Shown piece by piece: positions 56,603-62,512 of a DNA stretch of 62,512 bases (position 1 is the stretch's first letter; each line of letters starts with the position of its first letter). The notes under the pieces are model-generated. The model did no database searches and was not told where the DNA came from. It was given only the letters and a program-made list of their open reading frames with translations. A program made the position numbers and the translations under genes. The stretch spans positions 1-62,512 of the forward strand of contig JAHBTN010000022.1 in NCBI GenBank assembly GCA_019638575.1, read 5' to 3'. This DNA is from Ferruginibacter sp. (lineage in GTDB: Bacteria > Bacteroidota > Bacteroidia > Chitinophagales > Chitinophagaceae).

Positions 56603-56637
56603 AGAGCCTTTGCTTATTTGCTATGTTTTAAAGCATG

Positions 56638-57252
56638 TTATTTTGCTTTAATGGTATCTTTAACCATACCGCAATGCAACATGGTTCCTTTATATTCAGG
56701 ATGGTTTTTACCCAGGTAAGGGTTAAAGATTTCTTTAGTGGGGCTTATCCAGTTAGCGCTTTTATCATCACCAAATGCCATTGGGCAATTTTGCCAATAC
56801 ATTTTTTCGCCTTCGTAATTCACAATTTTAAAAAAGGGATACAGGTTTTCTGACACCATGCTAAAATCCTTACGCATTTCTGTAATATCGGTTTGTGTTA
56901 ACAACGATGCAGCGTTTGCCTTTATATTCGAAAAGTCGTTCATTGCAACATCATAAATACCTGTTGTGTCTTTTTTCAGTTCTTCCATGGGGATACTATC
57001 CATTAACTGTATAAATTTTTGTGTACTCATTTTTGCTTTTGCTGTATCTGCATCAACAAACGCCGATGAAAGGTCAAAATAAGATTTCATGGCAACTTCT
57101 ACAGCAGCATTAAAAGTATCGGAATGTTTTTTTAATGTAATCGGTGCTTGTTTTGGTTCATTATCTCCACCTTTTTCCTGGCTAAATTTATACCAATAGT
57201 AACCGGCAACTGCCAGTATAAGAAACAATACTGTCAACAATATTCTTTTCAT
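56638..57252 (-). CDS. DUF3347 domain protein
   Basis: 204 residues. N-terminal TM/signal anchor (about 4-22), then the DUF3347 helical domain and a Cys/His/Met-containing end (NCPMAFGDDKSANW, FNPYLG, HCGMV). The CPMAF and HCG elements are the usual conserved residues and look like metal ligands. DUF3347 is often fused to or next to CusB-type copper efflux genes. No such gene is visible here; the receptor at 54245 follows directly. Confidence 0.85.
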   Translation of the reverse strand: MKRILLTVLFLILAVAGYYWYKFSQEKGGDNEPKQAPITLKKHSDTFNAAVEVAMKSYFDLSSAFVDADTAKAKMSTQKFIQLMDSIPMEELKKDTTGIYDVAMNDFSNIKANAASLLTQTDITEMRKDFSMVSENLYPFFKIVNYEGEKMYWQNCPMAFGDDKSANWISPTKEIFNPYLGKNHPEYKGTMLHCGMVKDTIKAK

Positions 57253-57359
57253 GCTTTCAATTTTTTACAAATCTAATTACTCAAAAAATAAATTAGGCCT
57301 GTTAAGGCAATAATTTTTGATATTGTAACAGATATTATAGTTAAAGGTTCGATATTCGT

Positions 57360-57367
57360 TACTTTTG
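57360..57367 (+). promoter_or_regulatory. -7 element of the ABC-F gene
   Basis: TACTTTTG fits TAnnTTTG exactly, 30 bases before the ATG at 57398. No TTG at the right distance. Confidence 0.35.
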
Positions 57368-57397
57368 CCGCAAATTTGTACACTGATTTTTTTACCC

Positions 57398-59365
57398 ATG
57401 CTATTAGGATTACAAAATATAACTTTTGAGTTTGGTGCACGAACCATTGTAGAGGATGCAACCTGGCATATTCAACCCAATGAACGTATTGGTTTAATAG
57501 GTTATAACGGAACAGGAAAATCAACCTTGTTAAAAATACTTACCGGCCAATATTTACCTAACAAAGGCACGGTTGAAAAAGGAAGGGAAACTACAATAGG
57601 TTTCCTGCACCAGGATTTGCTAAGCTTTGATACAGATGATTCGATACTTGAAGTTGCCATGGGCGCTTTTGAGAGAGTAAAACAACTCGAAAAAGAGATA
57701 GAAGAAATTGGTAAAGAACTGGAGAAAACAGGGGATGAATCCTTAGCACATGATTATGCCGACCGCTTGCATGAAATGGAAATAATTGGAGGATATGATA
57801 TTCACCATAAATCGGAAGAGATACTTCAAGGATTAGGATTTGCCAATGCAGATTTGCAAAAGCCATACAAACTTTTTAGTGGTGGTTGGAGGATGAGGGT
57901 GTTACTTGCCAAAATGATTTTAATGCGTCCCGATGTTTTGTTACTAGATGAACCTACCAACCACCTTGACCTGCCGAGTATTGAATGGCTTGAAAAATAT
58001 TTGGTGCATTATCCCGGTGCTGTAGTGATTGTAAGCCATGACCGGTATTTTTTAGACAGGATGGTAACAAAGATTGTTGAACTTTACCAGCAACAGTTAC
58101 ATTTTTACACAGGTAATTATTCGTACTACGAAACTGAAAAAGCCCTTCGTATCGACATACAGAAAAAAGCATACGAAAACCAGCAGGATTATATAAGGCA
58201 ACAGGAAAGGTTTGTTGAAAGGTTTAAAGCCAAGGCCAGTAAAGCAGCAGCTGCACAAAGTATTGTAAAGCGACTTGATAAGCTGGAAAGGATTGAAGAT
58301 GTGGAAATAGAAAGGCCCAACATGCGTATTAATTTTTCGGTAGATAAGCAACCGGGCAGGGTATTGTGTACACTTAAACATGTATCCAAAAGTTTTGGCG
58401 ATATCAGGATTATTGAAGATACTGGAGCAGAGATAGACCGTGCTGATAAAGTTGCATTGATTGGCGCTAATGGAAAAGGGAAATCAACCTTATTAAGAAT
58501 TATTGCAGGAACTGAATCATTTACCGGCAACCGAATATGGGGGCATAATGTTGAAGAATCGTTTTATGCACAACACCAATTAGAAGCGCTGGATTTGAAT
58601 AATACTGTTTTGGAAGAAATGAAAACCAGCCGAAGTGGTAAAACCGACCTGGAACTTAGAAGCCTGCTTGGTTGTTTTTTATTCAGCGGCGATGATGTTG
58701 ATAAGAAAATAAAAGTTTTAAGCGGAGGCGAAAAAGCAAGAGTGGCTTTGGCTAAAACAATTGTTAGCAAAGCAAATTTTCTTTTATTAGATGAACCAAC
58801 CAACCATTTAGACATTCATTCGGTTGATTTACTGGTTGAAGCATTAAACAAATACGAAGGCACCATAGTACTTGTAAGCCACGACCGTTATTTTATAAGC
58901 AGGATTGCCAACAAGATATGGGAAATAGAAGATTATAAGATCAGGGAATTTAAAGGCAGCTATAAAGAGTGGGAAGAGTGGAAAGAAAGAAGAATACCAG
59001 GCCATCAAGCACCTGAAAAAATTACAGAGAAAATTATTGAGCCCGTTATACAAAAGGACAAAGAAAATATACCAAATACCTACAAGCGTGAACAAAAAGG
59101 TTCAATTGATAAAGAATTAAAAAAAGAAATTCAAAAACAGAAAAATCTTTTTCAAAAAATTGAAGAAAGGATTGCCCAGTTAAATAAAACAAAATTGCAA
59201 CTGGAGAATGAACTAACCCTGCCATCCAATTATGAAAACAAAGAAAAATTCAGGGAAACTGAATCAGCCTATAATACTACAACAGCTGATCTTGAAAAAG
59301 CAAATGCCGAATATGAAATTGTATTTGAAAAACTGATGGCATTAGAAGAAAAAATTAACGGATAG
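57398..59365 (+). CDS. ABC-F family ATPase
   Basis: 655 residues from the ATG at 57398 (MLLGLQNITFEFGART); the upstream TTG is not needed. Two ABC domains with no TM: Walker A GYNGTGKST (35-43) and GANGKGKST (about 358-366); signatures LFSGGW and LSGGEKARVAL; Walker B VLLLDEPTNHLD and FLLLDEPTNHLD. The basic linker between domains (about 245-300) and the C-terminal coiled coil (about 565-655) are typical. ABC-F proteins act on the ribosome; some give antibiotic resistance, others are housekeeping. Which type this is cannot be told. Confidence 0.93.
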   Translation: MLLGLQNITFEFGARTIVEDATWHIQPNERIGLIGYNGTGKSTLLKILTGQYLPNKGTVEKGRETTIGFLHQDLLSFDTDDSILEVAMGAFERVKQLEKEIEEIGKELEKTGDESLAHDYADRLHEMEIIGGYDIHHKSEEILQGLGFANADLQKPYKLFSGGWRMRVLLAKMILMRPDVLLLDEPTNHLDLPSIEWLEKYLVHYPGAVVIVSHDRYFLDRMVTKIVELYQQQLHFYTGNYSYYETEKALRIDIQKKAYENQQDYIRQQERFVERFKAKASKAAAAQSIVKRLDKLERIEDVEIERPNMRINFSVDKQPGRVLCTLKHVSKSFGDIRIIEDTGAEIDRADKVALIGANGKGKSTLLRIIAGTESFTGNRIWGHNVEESFYAQHQLEALDLNNTVLEEMKTSRSGKTDLELRSLLGCFLFSGDDVDKKIKVLSGGEKARVALAKTIVSKANFLLLDEPTNHLDIHSVDLLVEALNKYEGTIVLVSHDRYFISRIANKIWEIEDYKIREFKGSYKEWEEWKERRIPGHQAPEKITEKIIEPVIQKDKENIPNTYKREQKGSIDKELKKEIQKQKNLFQKIEERIAQLNKTKLQLENELTLPSNYENKEKFRETESAYNTTTADLEKANAEYEIVFEKLMALEEKING

Positions 59366-59375
59366 CTGACTTCAT

Positions 59376-59412
59376 TTAAAAAATAATCCCCGATAAAAAA
59401 TTACCGGGGATT
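59376..59412. terminator. Bidirectional terminator between ABC-F and OmpA genes
   Basis: AATCCCCG and CGGGGATT form an 8-pair stem with a 12-base AT-rich loop. On the minus strand it is followed by ATTTTTT; on the plus strand the tail (GTATTTAT) is weaker. Confidence 0.7.
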
Positions 59413-59436
59413 GTATTTATGAAACTAACTTGAATA

Positions 59437-60768
59437 TTAATAGTTCCTCAAAGTCATCTCTACTCTCCTGTTTTTAGCACGGCCAGCAGCTGTTTTGTTA
59501 TCAGCAACAGGTTTTGTTTCGCCATATCCGGTAGAAGATAAACGGCTTTCATCAATACCTTTACTTACTAAATAAGTTTTAACAGAAGCAGCCCTTGCCT
59601 CAGATAAGGTTTGGTTCTTATCATCAGCGCCCTGGCTATCTGTATGGCCATCTATTTGTACTTTGTAAGAAGGGTTTTCGTTTAAAATAGTAACAACATC
59701 ATTTAATTTAGGGAATGATTTTGCTAATAATTTAGAACTACCTGTAGAGAAGAATACATTTTTAGCAGCTAAATTAACACGCTTAATGATTTCTTCGCTA
59801 ATAACCGGGCAACCAAAGTTTGAAGCCGGGCCTTTTTCGTTAATACATTTATCTTCTTCGTCATTTACGCCATCACCATCAGTATCTGGTATTGGGCAAC
59901 CATTGTAACGGGCTAAGCCTGGCACTGTTGGACATTTATCTTCTTCATCATTAATACCATCTTTATCAGTATCTGGTATTGGGCAACCCTGGTAACGAGC
60001 TAAACCAGCTACATCAGGACATTTATCATCGGCATCAGTTATACCATCTCCATCCCTGTCTGGGCAACCTTGTAATGAAGCAAGGCCTTTAACATCAGGA
60101 CATTTATCTTCTGAATCAATAATGCCATCACCATCTCTATCAGCTGGAGGAGGAGGTGGTGGTGGAGGTGCAACAACTTTTACTTTTTCTCTTCCTACAT
60201 TTTGAGCAACACCAAAAGAATAGAACAGGTTATCGCCTAAAACTTTTTTAGTAAGTGCCCATTTGTATTGTCCTTGTAAAAATAAATAAGTGTAATTGTT
60301 GAAGTTAACCTGAAGGCCCAAACCGGCTGGTACGTAAGCACCCATATTACCGGTATAAATTCCACCGCCAATACCGGCAGTTAAAAATGGATTAAACAAA
60401 GCTGCTTCAGGGAATAAGCGCAAGTTTAAAGCAGGTTCTAATTCTAAACCTACTTCAGTTCTGCCAGTTCTTCCATAAGAAATAGCCCTGTAATCTCTAA
60501 ACATTGCATTTGCTTTAATAGACAGGTCGAGTCTTGAACCTAAACCTTTCCAAAAAGATAAAGAAAACCCTTTATCCATATCTTTTAATTTACTGTACAC
60601 TTTTCCGGTTGCAGGATCTTTAATACCGGTAGGTGCATTAAAATCTGCTAAATTAAAATGTAAGCCAATCAATGGCCCTTTTTTATCGCTGCTTCTCTTA
60701 TTTTTTTGAGCAAAAGCAGCTGTGGCAAAAAGAGATAATGCCAGGATAAACGTTAGTTTTTGTTTCAT
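59437..60768 (-). CDS. OmpA family outer-membrane protein with thrombospondin type 3 repeats
   Basis: 443 residues. Signal peptide (MKQKLTFILALSLFATAAFAQ), an eight-stranded barrel-like region (about 30-205), a Pro linker (APPPPPPPPA), four Asp-rich calcium-binding repeats (DRDGDGI, DADDKCPD; about 210-315), and an OmpA_C peptidoglycan-binding domain (IDGHTDSQGADDKNQTLSEARA, about 370-440). It links the outer membrane to the wall. It has the best promoter in the window. Confidence 0.95.
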   Translation of the reverse strand: MKQKLTFILALSLFATAAFAQKNKRSSDKKGPLIGLHFNLADFNAPTGIKDPATGKVYSKLKDMDKGFSLSFWKGLGSRLDLSIKANAMFRDYRAISYGRTGRTEVGLELEPALNLRLFPEAALFNPFLTAGIGGGIYTGNMGAYVPAGLGLQVNFNNYTYLFLQGQYKWALTKKVLGDNLFYSFGVAQNVGREKVKVVAPPPPPPPPADRDGDGIIDSEDKCPDVKGLASLQGCPDRDGDGITDADDKCPDVAGLARYQGCPIPDTDKDGINDEEDKCPTVPGLARYNGCPIPDTDGDGVNDEEDKCINEKGPASNFGCPVISEEIIKRVNLAAKNVFFSTGSSKLLAKSFPKLNDVVTILNENPSYKVQIDGHTDSQGADDKNQTLSEARAASVKTYLVSKGIDESRLSSTGYGETKPVADNKTAAGRAKNRRVEMTLRNY

Positions 60769-60808
60769 AAACTTTAATTTAATTAAAATTTTTTATCTGA
60801 GTTATGTG

Positions 60809-60841
60809 CAAATATAATGTTAAATTAATGGAAAGGCAAAA
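60809..60841 (-). promoter_or_regulatory. Strong Bacteroidota promoter of the OmpA gene
   Basis: On the minus strand: TTTTG, 20 bases, TATATTTG (exact TAnnTTTG). It would start transcription near 60802, giving a leader of about 33 bases. Confidence 0.7.
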
Positions 60842-60882
60842 TTTGTAACTATTTTTATTGCTTTAGCAAAAATAACTAAAAA

Positions 60883-62295
60883 TCAAACTTTTATTAGTTT
60901 CCATTTACCTTTTTTAAATATGTAAATACTTATAAATGCCAAAATGGTTTCTGCTAATCCAATAGCTATATAAACTCCCAATGGCCCCATTAAAAAATAT
61001 TTTGCAAGTAAATAAGCCAATGGTATCTGTATGGCCCAAAAAACCACCAGGTTAATATAAGTAGGTGTAGAAGTATCTCCAGCCCCATTAAAAGCCTGTG
61101 TAATTATCATTCCATAAGCAAAAAACACATAGCCTATGGCCAAAACATGCAAGCAAAGTGTACCAGCTTGTACTGCAGGTTCATCCTGTATAAAAAACCT
61201 CATCAACTGTTCCCCAAAAACAAAAAAAGTAATTGATACTATTGCGAAAAAACAAAATGTGAGAAATGCAGCACGCCATACCGATTTTTCGGCCCTTTCG
61301 GGCTGCCCGGCTCCAAGGTTTTGGCCAACTAAAGTAGCAGCAGCGTTTGCAAGCCCCCAGGCTGGCAGTATTGTAAACACACAAATCCTGATAGCTGTTC
61401 CATAACCCGAAACCGCTTCTGTTCCCGACTCTGCAATTATCATTGCCAAAAATACCCAGCTACAGCTACCAATTATAAATTGAAACATTCCACCTGCCGA
61501 AGTAGCTAATATGTTTTTTATAAGTTGATATTTAATCACCAGGTTCTTCCTGCAAAGCGTAACTAATGCCTTTCCATTAAATAAATGGTAAAACTGGTAA
61601 CAAACGGCTACAGACCTGCCTACAGTTGTGGCTACTGCTGCTCCCGCAACTCCCATAGCAGGAAATGGCCCAATACCCAAAATCAGCAAGGGGTCTAAAA
61701 TTATATTGATGGCATTTGCAATCAACAAGGCTCTCATTGCAATGGATGCATTACCTGCTCCCCTAAAAACTGCATTATTTATAAACAACAGCACTATAAC
61801 CAAATTACTGGTAAGCATAATTTGTGTGTACAAATAATTCTCATTAGCAATTTTTGCTGTAGCGCCCATCAGCATCAAAATATTTTTTGAGAATAAAATA
61901 CCTATAATGCTAATTATGATTGAAAAAAATACACCAATAAAAATTGATTGCATAGCAATATCAGAAGCAGCTTTAAAATCTTTTTCGCCAGCCCTCCTGG
62001 CTACCAAAGCTGTTACACCAATTGAAATGCCCCATGCAACTGAATATAATATCGTTAATGATGCTTCAGTTAAAACAACAGTTGATGATGCATCTATCCC
62101 TATTTTGTTAACAAAATAAATATCTACCACTGCAAATAATGACTCAAGCAGCATCTCCAATATCATAGGTACGGCCAGCAAAAAAATGGCCTTATCTATG
62201 TTTCCTTTTGTAAAGTCTTTGATATCGCCCCTTACAGCCTGAGCGAATAATAGAAAAAAGGATTTTACTTTAAAAATCCGGATTGATTTTAGCAT
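60883..62295 (-). CDS. MATE family efflux transporter
   Basis: 470 residues, about 12 TM helices. The first half starts KAIFLLAVPMILEMLLESLF with FAVVDIYFVNKIG, and the second half repeats the pattern, the internal symmetry of MATE proteins. They exchange Na+ or H+ for cationic drugs or metabolites. The start may be a few codons further in, because the first 25 residues are extra. Confidence 0.92.
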   Translation of the reverse strand: MLKSIRIFKVKSFFLLFAQAVRGDIKDFTKGNIDKAIFLLAVPMILEMLLESLFAVVDIYFVNKIGIDASSTVVLTEASLTILYSVAWGISIGVTALVARRAGEKDFKAASDIAMQSIFIGVFFSIIISIIGILFSKNILMLMGATAKIANENYLYTQIMLTSNLVIVLLFINNAVFRGAGNASIAMRALLIANAINIILDPLLILGIGPFPAMGVAGAAVATTVGRSVAVCYQFYHLFNGKALVTLCRKNLVIKYQLIKNILATSAGGMFQFIIGSCSWVFLAMIIAESGTEAVSGYGTAIRICVFTILPAWGLANAAATLVGQNLGAGQPERAEKSVWRAAFLTFCFFAIVSITFFVFGEQLMRFFIQDEPAVQAGTLCLHVLAIGYVFFAYGMIITQAFNGAGDTSTPTYINLVVFWAIQIPLAYLLAKYFLMGPLGVYIAIGLAETILAFISIYIFKKGKWKLIKV

Positions 62296-62493
62296 GATAA
62301 TATGAAGTAATTAAAGATTTGAAAAATGTAACCAGCTGTGCAAAAAATGCACTTTTAAAAAGAGAGAAGCTAAAGTGTTAATTTAAACTCTTTAGCAATT
62401 GATGTACTTCATATTCGTAAATTGTAGGTTGCAAAACTATACTTTATTTTTAAAATACAATTGATTTTTTTTAACCCCGGGTTGTAATTTGCC

Positions 62494-62501
62494 TATATTT
62501 G
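62494..62501 (+). promoter_or_regulatory. -7 element of a gene beyond the right edge
   Basis: TATATTTG fits TAnnTTTG exactly. No TTG at the right distance. The gene it serves lies outside the window; nothing else is seen in 62296-62493. Confidence 0.35.
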
Positions 62502-62512
62502 CAACCCATTTT

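Noticed and set aside
57365-57397. Upstream TTG start of the ABC-F gene
   Set aside because: The ATG at 57398 gives the usual ABC-F start and the -7 element at 57360 would overlap the TTG.
1-62512. tRNA, rRNA, CRISPR array, insertion sequence or prophage
   Set aside because: No cloverleaf-like stretch, no rRNA-like sequence, no regular repeat-spacer pattern, and no transposase or integrase gene was seen when reading through the gaps.

Overview
The window is AT-rich and looks like a chromosome piece from a Bacteroidota member, most likely of the Chitinophagaceae/Chitinophagales kind. The reasons are: promoters of the TTG-N19/20-TAnnTTTG type (clearest before the OmpA gene); two TonB-dependent receptors, one with an N-terminal carboxypeptidase-like domain; the alternative bacteroidete GlmU-like protein; an FTCD fusion enzyme; type B ribosomal protein L31; and few Shine-Dalgarno sequences. 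Genus-level placement is inference. I see no tRNA, rRNA, CRISPR array, phage gene or insertion sequence.

Layout. 1-7.3 kb: a signalling locus. It holds the 3' end of one histidine kinase, a DUF4143-type AAA ATPase, a decayed kinase tail, a tiny chimeric kinase remnant, then two intact histidine kinases, a stand-alone receiver and a receiver-adenylate cyclase fusion, all on the + strand. 7.4-11.2 kb (-): a three-gene Tat-linked oxidoreductase operon (GMC/FAD enzyme with four clustered Cys, its Tat small subunit, and a secreted Gfo/Idh/MocA protein). 11.4-19.5 kb (-): cardiolipin synthase, NDH-2, an LLM flavin enzyme, a LemA/DUF2207 pair and an outer-membrane protein. 19.8-24.2 kb: two histidine-degradation genes (ftcD, hutI) flanking a CoA-transferase on the other strand. 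25-32.5 kb: a Mur-ligase-like enzyme overlapping an MFS exporter, several small unknown proteins, an exported Ppx/GppA-like protein, a 34-residue membrane mini-gene with its own promoter and terminator, and a cyclophilin. 32.7-37.4 kb: surface-glycan genes (FkbM-like methyltransferase, flippase, GT9 glycosyltransferase, HTTM-like membrane protein and partner). 37.4-47.9 kb: tpiA, GlmU-like enzyme, rpmE, yajQ, a TonB-dependent receptor, a divergent Lgt, bacilliredoxin, Hsp20, an NTF2-like protein and arginine decarboxylase. 48-52.3 kb (-): translation cluster thrS-infC-rluF-rpmI-rplT. 52.5-62.5 kb: secreted proteins, a second TonB receptor, a DUF3347 protein, an ABC-F ATPase, OmpA and a MATE exporter.

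How the genes fit together. The two kinases, the receiver and the receiver-cyclase form one co-directional, tightly spaced unit that probably turns a phosphorelay into cAMP. The GMC operon probably oxidises sugars or sugar derivatives outside the cytoplasm, the cofactor-less small subunit carrying the flavoprotein through Tat. FtcD and HutI are late steps of histidine breakdown; hutH and hutU are not in the window. Most of the rest is ordinary housekeeping. The most unusual parts are the kinase duplication/decay zone, the four-Cys GMC operon, the exported Ppx/GppA-like protein, the Lgt and Mur homologues with altered key residues, and the self-contained 34-residue mini-gene.
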